Shown: positions 6,789 through 12,989 of the stretch, one piece after another | Numbering within the stretch: the first letter of the stretch is position 1 | Layout of the letters: each line of letters opens with the position of its first letter | Source: an uncultured Steroidobacter sp. | Lineage (GTDB): Bacteria > Pseudomonadota > Gammaproteobacteria > Steroidobacterales > Steroidobacteraceae | Assembly: GCA_946478975.1 (NCBI GenBank) | Contig: CAMLEO010000198.1 | Location: 1-13,766, forward strand | DNA length: 13,766 bases | Direction of reading: 5' to 3' | Translations under genes and position numbers: made by a program | Notes under the pieces: generated by a model | Database searches by the model: none | What the model saw: only the letters and a program-made list of their open reading frames with translations | Told to the model about the DNA's origin: nothing

Positions 6789-7850
6789 TCAACCGTTGCG
6801 AGGCAGCTTGCCGATCGCCGTAATCCGTTCTTCCGCCAGGCGCCGCGCCGCCTGCCAGGTAGGAATATTGCTGCGAGATGCGAGACTTAGGATGCGGCTG
6901 ATGATGCCGTGAATGCGTGCCACCCGATGCAGCGCCCGGGCTTCGTTGTAACCCTCGAGCTCCATCGCGCTGTTCATCAGGCCGCCGGCGTTGATTGCGT
7001 AGTCCGGCGCGTACAGGATGCCGCGACGGTCGAGCTCGGTGCCGAGCTCCTCGGATTCCAATTGATTGTTCGCGCCGCCGGCGACGATCCGACATCGCAA
7101 CCGAGGCAGCGTGTCTTCATTGATGACGGCGCTGAGTGCGCACGGCGAGAAAACATCCGCCTCGACATCGTAGATTTGTGACATCGGCACCGCTTCGGCG
7201 CCGAACTCCGCAACGGCGTGTTCGACGCGCTCCTCGTTGATATCTGTAACGAACACTTTCGCGCCGGCCGCACGCAGCGATTTCACCAGGTGATATCCAA
7301 CCTGGCCGGCGCCTTGAACCGCGAAGCTGGTCCGGCGCAGATCGGAGTGGCCGAGCTTGAATTCCAGGCACGCGCGAATGCCATGCAATGTGCCCAATGC
7401 GGTGAAGCGCGAAGGATCGCCGCTGCCGCCGATCAATTGCGGCACGCCAACGACGTTGCGTGTTTCCTGGCGAATCAACTCCATGTCATCGGCCGTGGTG
7501 CCGACATCTTCGGTGGTGATGTAACGGCCGCCGAGCGATTGTATGAAACGGCCGAGGCTGCGAAACAATGCCTCGCTCTTGTCACTTTCCGGATTGCCGA
7601 TCAGTACGCCCTTGGCGCCGCCGAGGTTGAGGCCCGCGAGTGCGGCCTTGTAAGTCATATCGGCGGAATGCTTCAGCACATCGCGAACCGCATCGGCTTC
7701 GTTCGCATACGGCCACATGCGCAGGCCGCCGAGCGCCGGGCCCAGCACGGTGCTGTGGATGGCGATCACGCAGCGCAGGCCGCTGTCGCGATGATGAAAG
7801 AACACCACTTGCTCGTGACCGAGCCGGCCCACTGCCTCGAACAGGTTCAT
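6789..7850 (-). CDS. Leucine dehydrogenase (Glu/Leu/Phe/Val dehydrogenase family)
   Basis: This 353-residue NAD-dependent amino acid dehydrogenase oxidatively deaminates leucine (and probably valine and isoleucine) to 2-oxo acids and ammonia. Lys68 (MTYK) and Lys80 (GLNLGGAKG) fall at the same numbers as the substrate-binding and catalytic lysines known for Bacillus leucine dehydrogenase, and Asp115 lies in TTEDVGTT. The Rossmann motif is VQGAGQVG (178-185), and GGANNQLES follows later. Length fits leucine dehydrogenase rather than glutamate dehydrogenase. The frame is open 201 bases further upstream, but ATG 7850 has a good GAGGAG at 9 bases and matches the family's N-terminus. It probably feeds the liu pathway encoded nearby. 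The arginase-family gene lies 52 bases upstream on the same strand. Confidence 0.93.
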   Translation of the reverse strand: MNLFEAVGRLGHEQVVFFHHRDSGLRCVIAIHSTVLGPALGGLRMWPYANEADAVRDVLKHSADMTYKAALAGLNLGGAKGVLIGNPESDKSEALFRSLGRFIQSLGGRYITTEDVGTTADDMELIRQETRNVVGVPQLIGGSGDPSRFTALGTLHGIRACLEFKLGHSDLRRTSFAVQGAGQVGYHLVKSLRAAGAKVFVTDINEERVEHAVAEFGAEAVPMSQIYDVEADVFSPCALSAVINEDTLPRLRCRIVAGGANNQLESEELGTELDRRGILYAPDYAINAGGLMNSAMELEGYNEARALHRVARIHGIISRILSLASRSNIPTWQAARRLAEERITAIGKLPRNG

Positions 7851-7871
7851 CTTGTGCCGCTCCTCGTGCCT

Positions 7872-7890
7872 CGGCCTCGTCTGGAGGCCG
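7872..7890. other. Short hairpin between the arginase-family and leucine dehydrogenase genes
   Basis: CGGCCTC (7872-7878) and GAGGCCG (7884-7890) form a perfect 7-bp stem with the loop GTCTG, between the stop of the upstream gene and the ribosome binding site of leucine dehydrogenase. No T tract follows on the minus strand. It could stabilise or process the message, or partly terminate it, but function is not shown. Confidence 0.35.
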
Positions 7891-7902
7891 CTTCGAGGGC
7901 GA

Positions 7903-8895
7903 TTATAGGTCGGCGTCGTGCAGACCGCCGATTCCCTCGGCGATACAGCGGACCAGCGGCTTGGCGTATCCGGCCGAGCGGTCGCGATCGGGGTCGTAGA
8001 TCCCGAAGTGCGCGCCGGCGATCCGTCCAGACGCGCACAACGCACGGACAAAGCCGGCCAGCTGCGCGTAATTCAGCCCTGGGCGGCCGGGCGAATCCAC
8101 GGCCGGCATCACTCGCTCGTCCAGCACATCCAGGTCGACATGCAGCCACGCGCGTTGTAACTCGTTCCGTTGCAGCCACGCGATGGCCCGCTGGGAAGTC
8201 GCGTCGATGCCGTCTTTGAGTGCCCGTTGCACGGTGATCTGCTCGATCTGCGTGCCTGGAATGTGATCCTGACCGCCGGGCTCCTCGCGCTCGCCCACCT
8301 GCAGGATGTCGACGTCGCGTGCGAGTGGTTTGCCGATCTCCGGCCATTCGGTGAGCAGCGTTTCGCCGCGGCCGCTCGCCAATGCCAGATCCATGCCCGC
8401 CACCGAGCCCAATCGCGACGACGTGTCGTAGTTACCGGGATGATAGAAATCGCTGTGACCGTCGACGTGCACGAGTCCTTTGCCACCGGCGAGGCGCAGC
8501 CCGTACAAGCCGCCGAGCAAAACGCTGCAGTCGCCGCCGATGACGACGGGAAATCCGCCAGCGCTGAGAACGTCGCGCACGGTCTGTGCGAGTTTCAGTG
8601 AGAACGCGCGAATGGTCAGACCGTTGCGAATTCGAGTTCCGGGTTGAGCCGTCGCCTGGTAGCTCGGCCGATCGAGTGTGACAACCTTTGCAGCGTGCAG
8701 AGCTTCGGCCAGTCCGGCTTCCGCCAGCACTTGCGGCGCACGCCAGGTTCCGGGTTCATGTCCGCCCTCGGGCCGAAGCCCGAGATTGCTCGGAGCAAGC
8801 ACGAGTTGAACGGAGCGGGACGATGAGCTGGCCCACGCCGGCGTGATCGCCGCGGCCATGGCCATGAATGTGAATTCCCGTCGCTGGATGGTCAT
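7903..8895 (-). CDS. Arginase/agmatinase-family protein with a Tat-type signal peptide
   Basis: This 330-residue ureohydrolase-fold protein has metal-site motifs GGDC (120-123), DGHSD (145-149) and HVDLDVLD (252-259). Aligned with rat arginase, Asp124, His126, Asp128, Asp232 and Asp234 are kept as Asp145, His147, Asp149, Asp254 and Asp256, but the ligand His101 is Cys123. The glutamate that grips the arginine guanidinium is not evident near the C-terminus, so arginase activity should not be assumed; agmatinase- or formiminoglutamase-like C-N hydrolysis, or another role, is possible. The N-terminus has RREFTF, a hydrophobic stretch and an AWA-S cleavage site at about 22/23, which predicts folded export by the twin-arginine route, although the residue before RR is Gln. 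It may share a transcript with leucine dehydrogenase and is divergent from a CGNR-type regulator. Confidence 0.85.
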   Translation of the reverse strand: MTIQRREFTFMAMAAAITPAWASSSSRSVQLVLAPSNLGLRPEGGHEPGTWRAPQVLAEAGLAEALHAAKVVTLDRPSYQATAQPGTRIRNGLTIRAFSLKLAQTVRDVLSAGGFPVVIGGDCSVLLGGLYGLRLAGGKGLVHVDGHSDFYHPGNYDTSSRLGSVAGMDLALASGRGETLLTEWPEIGKPLARDVDILQVGEREEPGGQDHIPGTQIEQITVQRALKDGIDATSQRAIAWLQRNELQRAWLHVDLDVLDERVMPAVDSPGRPGLNYAQLAGFVRALCASGRIAGAHFGIYDPDRDRSAGYAKPLVRCIAEGIGGLHDADL

Positions 8896-8925
8896 GGGCC
8901 GTCCTGAGCTGCTAACCTTTAATCA

Positions 8926-8953
8926 CTATTACACCGGTTATGGAGCCGGTCAA
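8926..8953 (-). promoter_or_regulatory. Possible promoter of the arginase-family gene
   Basis: On the minus strand TTGACC (8953-8948, five of six to the -35) is followed after 16 bases by TAATAG (8931-8926), a weak -10, with about 25-30 bases left to the ATG at 8895. It lies in the 61-base divergent spacer shared with the CGNR gene and overlaps the inverted repeats there. Confidence 0.35.
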
Positions 8954-8956
8954 CCG

Positions 8957-9595
8957 ATGAACGACGTTTTAACGGTTACAGTCGAGGCGCACGATTTTGC
9001 CGAGGGCGATTTCGTAGGCGGCGATGCGGCGCTGGATTTCATCAACACAGTGACCGGTCGCGATCAAACGCCGCGCGACTGGATCGACAGCTACGCTCGG
9101 TTGCTTGAATGGGCGAAGCTCGCGGCGCTGCTGCCGGACAAGCAGATACGAGCGCTGGCGAGACTGAATGAAGATCAACCTACTGCCGCCGCGCGAGCGC
9201 TGACGCGAGCGAAGCAGCTGCGCGAGCAAATGTTTGCTGTGATGTCTCGAATCGCGCGTGGCTCAGCGCCACCGAAAGATGCGCTTGCTCAAGTGCAAGA
9301 GCATTGGCTCGCCGGCGCAGCCGCGCATGAGTTGCGCTATTCGGAAGGGCGGATCGTCACTGCACTGCGCGCCGATGCAGCGGATCTAAATTTGATCAGC
9401 TCGATTGCAGCGTATCGGCTGGTCGAGCATGTGTTGCCATTGCCCGCGGATCGATTGCGGATGTGCGCGGGGCCGAACTGCTCGTGGGTGTTCATCGATA
9501 GTTCGAAGGCGGGACGGCGGCGATGGTGTGACATGGCGGTGTGTGGCAACACCGCCAAGGCTCGTCGCTTCTACGACCGAACACGTCGTGAGTGA
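8957..9595 (+). CDS. CGNR zinc-finger protein with ABATE-type N-terminal domain, putative transcription regulator
   Basis: This 212-residue protein belongs to the family with an N-terminal helical ABATE domain (about 15-160, beginning at GGDAALDFINTV) and a C-terminal CGNR zinc finger. The zinc ligands are Cys170, Cys175, Cys191 and Cys196, in CAGPNC and CDMAVCGN; the CGNR signature reads CGNT here. The family is generally annotated as stress-linked transcriptional regulators, with few members studied. The start at 8957 is preceded by GGAG 11 bases upstream and fits the family's length; the frame remains open upstream into the arginase-family gene on the other strand. Divergent placement, 61 bases from that gene, makes it a candidate target. 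Its stop is one base from the stop of the converging acyltransferase gene. Confidence 0.85.
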   Translation: MNDVLTVTVEAHDFAEGDFVGGDAALDFINTVTGRDQTPRDWIDSYARLLEWAKLAALLPDKQIRALARLNEDQPTAAARALTRAKQLREQMFAVMSRIARGSAPPKDALAQVQEHWLAGAAAHELRYSEGRIVTALRADAADLNLISSIAAYRLVEHVLPLPADRLRMCAGPNCSWVFIDSSKAGRRRWCDMAVCGNTAKARRFYDRTRRE

Positions 9596-9596
9596 A

Positions 9597-10394
9597 TCAG
9601 GAGCGTCGTGACTGCAGTGCTGCGAGGCCGTCGTTTGCCGACAGATCCGGTTCGCCCAGCGCTGCGAGAATGCGCGCGTGCGCTTGATCGCGTGTTTGAG
9701 CGATCGCTTCGGGCGGCTTCAGATCCGGCAGCGGCCCGATCGACGGCAGCACTTGGACATCGATGCGGCCCGGACGCGGCAGGAGACGTCCCGACGGCAG
9801 GATGTAACGCGTGCCACGAATCACCAAAGGAGTGACCGGCAGATTCACGCGAGCCGCAATCGCGAAGGCTCCGCTGTGAAATTTGCCGAGCCCGGGTTCG
9901 GCGACGAATGTTCCTTCCGGAAAAAACGCGAGCGCCTGGCCGGCATCGGCGGCTTTGAGCAAACGTCTCGCGTCCATGCCGCCGGCGTGGCGATTGAAAC
10001 GATCCACGAATTCCGAGCCGATCCGTCGCAGCAGCAAACCCGCCAGCGGCACGCGGCTGAATTCTTTCTTGATGACGAACGAAAAGCGCGCGGGCAGGGC
10101 GGCTTTCAACACGATGCCATCGAGATAACTGGCGTGATTGGCCACCACGACGCAGGCGCCGGCCGGTAACAAATCGGCATCGATGAGCTTGATCCGCAGA
10201 CCGGCGACCGCAAAGAAGGCGCGAGCGGCGAAATGCGCAATGTGCCGACGGGCCTTGATGCCCAACGGCAGCAGCACCAGCACGAAAGCAGACAGGCCGA
10301 AGGTCAGGAACACCGTGATCGCATACAGCCCATAGATGATTTGCAGCCCGGCCGTGAACAAGTTCGGGCGCCCGCGCGTCTCGGCGTCAGTCAT
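9597..10394 (-). CDS. plsC: Lysophospholipid/1-acylglycerol-3-phosphate acyltransferase (PlsC family)
   Basis: This 265-residue membrane-bound acyltransferase is predicted to acylate lysophosphatidic acid or a related lysolipid. The catalytic motif NHASYLD (86-92) supplies His87 and Asp92 of HX4D, and the substrate-binding motif FFPEGTF spans 157-163. A strongly hydrophobic segment at about 12-45 should anchor the protein in the inner membrane with the active site facing the cytosol. An alternative role is a lyso-ornithine-lipid (OlsA-like) or other PlsC-type acyltransferase, which motifs alone cannot separate. The ATG at 10394 has no strong Shine-Dalgarno. It is divergent from xerD across a 258-base spacer with a CRP-like site. 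Confidence 0.88.
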   Translation of the reverse strand: MTDAETRGRPNLFTAGLQIIYGLYAITVFLTFGLSAFVLVLLPLGIKARRHIAHFAARAFFAVAGLRIKLIDADLLPAGACVVVANHASYLDGIVLKAALPARFSFVIKKEFSRVPLAGLLLRRIGSEFVDRFNRHAGGMDARRLLKAADAGQALAFFPEGTFVAEPGLGKFHSGAFAIAARVNLPVTPLVIRGTRYILPSGRLLPRPGRIDVQVLPSIGPLPDLKPPEAIAQTRDQAHARILAALGEPDLSANDGLAALQSRRS

Positions 10395-10502
10395 AACTCG
10401 ACGAAGAAGTCACCAGTAGATTTATGTAGTGCGGGCATGGGCGGCGCAGGGCAGTCGATTTTTTGTGAACTGAGTCTCTTTATGTAAACCGTGCCGGGTT
10501 TC

Positions 10503-10518
10503 TGTGATTGTAATCACG
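10503..10518. promoter_or_regulatory. CRP-like site TGTGATTGTAATCACG
   Basis: This matches TGTGA-N6-TCACA at nine of ten conserved positions, with a 14-base core GTGATT-GT-AATCAC (10504-10517) that is perfectly symmetric except for the central two bases. It lies in the divergent spacer, 109 bases from the plsC start and 135-150 bases from xerD. CRP, Clp or another CRP/FNR-fold protein could bind it. The flanking CCGGG (10494-10498) and CCCGG (10525-10529) also make a larger hairpin possible. No convincing promoter could be fixed relative to it. Confidence 0.5.
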
Positions 10519-10652
10519 CCTCGCCCCGGACCCGCTCTCCATACTGCCGGCCATCGATTTACCGGTCCGGCCGCTATATCAAGCGCGGCGTAAACCTAAA
10601 GGCGATGAGCAGCGTAACCAAAGCATCAGTCTACCCGAGGTCAGGCGAGGAT

Positions 10653-11552
10653 ATGCCGGAGACGCCGTCATTGGCGGCCATCGACCGCTTTCTCGACGCG
10701 GTGTGGATGGAGCGCGGACTGTCGCCGAATACCTTGTCGGCATATCGCGCCGATTTGACTGCCCTCGACCGTTGGCTGCAGGCCCGCGGCACTTCCAGCG
10801 TCGCTGCGAAGCGCGCCGACCTGCTCGCCTTCATCGCTTACCGTGTCGAAGCCGGTGCGCGCCCGCGATCCACTGCCCGGCAGCTGTCCAGCTTTCGTCG
10901 ATTCTATCGTTATCTGATTCGCGACGGTGCGATCAAAGAAGATCCGACCGCGCAGATCGCCATGCCGAAGATCGGCCGCTCGCTGCCGAAGTCGCTGACC
11001 GAGGAAGAAGTGGAGGCGCTGCTGAAAGCGCCGGTGATCGAGGATCCGCTCGGCCATCGCGACCGCTGCATGCTCGAAGTGCTGTACGCCACGGGCCTGC
11101 GCGTTTCTGAGCTGGTGAACCTGAAGTCCAGCCAGGTGAACATGAATCAGGGCGTATTGCGCATCGTCGGCAAGGGCGATCGCGAACGCCTGATCCCGCT
11201 CGGCGAGGAAGCCGTGTCGTGGCTGCAGAAGTTCATGAACGGCCCGCGCCTGGAGATCCTGCTCGAACGCCAGACCGATTATCTGTTCCCGACCCGTCGC
11301 GGCGATCGCATGACGCGCCAGGCCTTCTGGCACATCATCAAGCGCTACGCGCAAAAGGCCGGTGTGGCCAAGGCTCTATCGCCGCATACGCTGCGTCATG
11401 CATTCGCCACACACTTGTTGAATCATGGCGCCGATTTGCGTGTGGTGCAGATGCTGCTGGGCCATAGCGACCTGTCGACCACGCAGATCTATACGCACGT
11501 CGCTCGCGAACGCATGAAGGAGCTGCACGCGCTCCATCATCCGCGAGGCTGA
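10653..11552 (+). CDS. xerD: Site-specific tyrosine recombinase XerD
   Basis: This 299-residue chromosome-dimer resolution recombinase works with XerC at dif, under FtsK control in the species studied. It has the N-terminal SAM-like core-binding domain (about 1-90) and the C-terminal catalytic domain with Arg150 (TGLRVSEL), Lys174 (GKGDRERLIPLG), His245 and Arg248 (HTLRHAFATHLL), His271 (LLGHSDLST) and the nucleophile Tyr280 (QIYTH). The sequence tracks E. coli XerD nearly end to end, including the final HHPR. I chose ATG 10653 (AGGCGAGG just upstream) because it aligns with E. coli; ATG 10605, with AAAGG upstream, would add 16 residues. It is followed by dsbC as in enterobacteria, which supports a housekeeping XerD rather than a mobile integrase. 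Confidence 0.96.
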   Translation: MPETPSLAAIDRFLDAVWMERGLSPNTLSAYRADLTALDRWLQARGTSSVAAKRADLLAFIAYRVEAGARPRSTARQLSSFRRFYRYLIRDGAIKEDPTAQIAMPKIGRSLPKSLTEEEVEALLKAPVIEDPLGHRDRCMLEVLYATGLRVSELVNLKSSQVNMNQGVLRIVGKGDRERLIPLGEEAVSWLQKFMNGPRLEILLERQTDYLFPTRRGDRMTRQAFWHIIKRYAQKAGVAKALSPHTLRHAFATHLLNHGADLRVVQMLLGHSDLSTTQIYTHVARERMKELHALHHPRG

Positions 11553-11570
11553 ACGGCGCGGGCTCTCGCT

Positions 11571-11598
11571 CCGCTGACTGTCCTGATAGACTCAGCGG
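11571..11598. terminator. Hairpin between xerD and dsbC
   Basis: CCGCTGA (11571-11577) pairs perfectly with TCAGCGG (11592-11598), and GTC/GAC (11580-11582 with 11589-11591) can extend the stem past a two-base bulge. No T tract follows, so this is a weak terminator or a processing or stability element in the 123-base gap. No good promoter for dsbC is visible after it, so dsbC may rely on read-through from xerD. Confidence 0.4.
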
Positions 11599-11675
11599 CG
11601 TCCTCATTCATCTCACCCGTTGAACCGGCGCCCGGCTGCGGCGTCCAATGGGGTGAAGCTGTCGCGAGAATCCCG

Positions 11676-12419
11676 ATGAATAAGCTGCTGTTGTGTCTGC
11701 TCGCCCTGGTGGCGACGACTGTCCTGGGTGCGGAAACCGCTGCGCCCGATCCCGCCGCGCAAGCCGCGATCAAGGCGGCCATCGCCAAGAAATTCCCCGA
11801 CATCGACGTCGATGCGGTGCGGCCGTCGCCGATGAAAGGCATCTACGAAGTCGTCATGGGCGCGGACACCGCCTATGTCAGCGCCGACGGTAAATTCCTG
11901 ATCGCCGGCGATATGTACGAGATCGAAACCCGCACCAACCTGACGGAAGCGGGCCGGCAGAAGACGCGCGTCGACGCGCTGGCGAAGCTGGATGAGCGCG
12001 ACATGATCGTGTTCAAGCCCGAGACGGTGAAGCACACCATCACCGTGTTCACCGACGTCGAATGCGGCTACTGCCGCAAGCTCCACAGCGAGGTCAAGCA
12101 GCTGACCGACTTGGGCATCAAAGTGCGCTACCTGGCGTACCCGCGCGCCGGCCCGGGCACGGACGACTGGCGCAAGATGGAAGCGGTGTGGTGCTCCAAG
12201 GATCGCAACAACGCGATCACCGAAGCCAAGGCGGGCCATGAAGTGAAGGCCCCGCAGTGCTCTGCGCCGGTCGCCAAGCAGTTCAAGCTGGGCGAGCAGA
12301 TGGGCGTGCGCGGCACCCCGGCGATCTTCAGCTCCACCGGCGACTATATCGGCGGCTATTTGTCGCCCGGCCAGATGATCAAGGAGCTGGATCGACTGGA
12401 CGCGGCCGCCAAGAAGTAA
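11676..12419 (+). CDS. dsbC: Periplasmic thiol:disulfide interchange protein DsbC
   Basis: This 247-residue periplasmic disulfide isomerase rearranges wrong disulfides as a V-shaped dimer kept reduced by DsbD in E. coli. A Sec signal peptide spans residues 1 to about 19 (MNKLLLCLLALVATTVLG, cleavage near LGA-E). The dimerisation domain follows, and the thioredoxin domain carries the active site Cys130-Gly-Tyr-Cys133, identical to E. coli DsbC. A second cysteine pair (Cys173 and Cys195) matches the structural disulfide, and the cis-proline is Thr214-Pro215. Length and order behind xerD fit DsbC rather than DsbG. The ATG at 11676 has only a weak GAGA upstream. In E. coli recJ follows; here the next gene, fdxA, is convergent. 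Confidence 0.95.
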   Translation: MNKLLLCLLALVATTVLGAETAAPDPAAQAAIKAAIAKKFPDIDVDAVRPSPMKGIYEVVMGADTAYVSADGKFLIAGDMYEIETRTNLTEAGRQKTRVDALAKLDERDMIVFKPETVKHTITVFTDVECGYCRKLHSEVKQLTDLGIKVRYLAYPRAGPGTDDWRKMEAVWCSKDRNNAITEAKAGHEVKAPQCSAPVAKQFKLGEQMGVRGTPAIFSSTGDYIGGYLSPGQMIKELDRLDAAAKK

Positions 12420-12437
12420 CGGCGGCTGATTTTTCTG

Positions 12438-12464
12438 GTCGAAAGCGGCCGAGGCCCTTTCGAC
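12438..12464. terminator. First of two adjoining hairpins between dsbC and fdxA
   Basis: GTCGAAAG (12438-12445) pairs perfectly over 8 bases with CTTTCGAC (12457-12464). GGC/GCC inside can add three pairs past a one-base bulge, with the loop CGAG. It begins 18 bases after the dsbC stop and directly abuts the second hairpin. No T tract follows on either strand at this stem. Confidence 0.5.
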
Positions 12465-12498
12465 GCAGCCGGAAAAAGGCGTGACTTTTTCCGGCTGC
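12465..12498. terminator. Perfect 14-bp hairpin, probable bidirectional terminator for dsbC and fdxA
   Basis: GCAGCCGGAAAAAG (12465-12478) and CTTTTTCCGGCTGC (12485-12498) form a perfect 14-bp stem with a 6-base loop, GCGTGA. The structure is the same on both strands and sits between converging genes. The T run is inside the stem rather than after it, so the mechanism is not that of a textbook intrinsic terminator, but a stem this strong should block or define the 3' end of both messages. Confidence 0.65.
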
Positions 12499-12521
12499 CG
12501 AGGCGAGCCTCGCTGCCGAAG

Positions 12522-12845
12522 CTACTTCTCCAGCAGCTTCAGCTTGTCCGCCTTGCCTTCCCATTCCTTCGCGTCCGGCGGCGCGGCCTTCTTTTCGGTG
12601 ATCACCGGCCAGGCCTTGGCCAGGTCGGCATTGATCTTCTTGAACTGCTCCTGACCGGCCGGCAGCTCCTCTTCCGAGAAAATCGCCTCGGCCGGGCACT
12701 CCGGCTCGCACAGCGTGCAGTCGATGCACTCGTCCGGATCGATCACCAGGAAATTCGGACCTTCGTGGAAACAGTCCACCGGGCACACCTCGACGCAGTC
12801 GGTGTACTTGCACTTGATGCAGTTTTCAGTGACGACGAAGGTCAT
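12522..12845 (-). CDS. fdxA: Seven-iron ferredoxin FdxA ([3Fe-4S][4Fe-4S])
   Basis: This 107-residue soluble electron carrier is close to Azotobacter vinelandii ferredoxin I along its whole length. By alignment the [3Fe-4S] cluster is held by Cys9, Cys17 and Cys50, and the [4Fe-4S] cluster by Cys21, Cys40, Cys43 and Cys46, with Cys12 and Cys25 free, as in FdI. The C-terminal extension (about 60-107, ending KLKLLEK) is also of the FdI type. I chose ATG 12845 because homologues begin TFVVTENC and CGGAG lies 8-9 bases upstream; the frame is open 25 codons further upstream without family similarity. Partners are unknown here. The gene converges on dsbC and lies 144 bases downstream of the NUDIX gene. 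Confidence 0.96.
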   Translation of the reverse strand: MTFVVTENCIKCKYTDCVEVCPVDCFHEGPNFLVIDPDECIDCTLCEPECPAEAIFSEEELPAGQEQFKKINADLAKAWPVITEKKAAPPDAKEWEGKADKLKLLEK

Positions 12846-12869
12846 CTTGACGGCTCCGAACTCTCTGGA

Positions 12870-12898
12870 GGGGCTCAACCAAGTTGGTGCTTGGCCCC
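12870..12898 (-). other. Possible folded leader upstream of fdxA
   Basis: On the minus strand GGGGC (12898-12894) can pair with GCCCC (12874-12870), and CAAG/CTTG inside gives a second short stem. The palindrome ACCAA-G-TTGGT (12878-12888) lies within. It is just upstream of the fdxA ribosome binding site, so it could be a leader structure, an operator or the end of the NUDIX message; the sequence does not decide. Confidence 0.3.
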
Positions 12899-12989
12899 AT
12901 GCGGGCGCGCATTGTGCCAAACGTACTCGGGGGATGCGAGATCGCCGCCAGAACGTTTCGTGCTCAGGGTATGACCGGGCTGTTACCGA

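Noticed and set aside
7218..8219. Open frame on the plus strand opposite leucine dehydrogenase and the arginase-family gene
   Set aside because: It spans two real genes on the other strand, is Arg/Ala-rich and has no recognisable family. I treat it as a shadow.
10653..11552. Tyrosine recombinase as a sign of an integrated element
   Set aside because: The protein follows housekeeping XerD throughout and sits next to dsbC; no tRNA, direct repeats or cargo genes are nearby.
12905..12919. TGGCAC with GC spaced as in a sigma-54 promoter, upstream of fdxA (minus strand)
   Set aside because: The GG-N10-GC spacing is right, but the -12 lacks its TT and nothing else points to sigma-54 control, so I regard it as chance.
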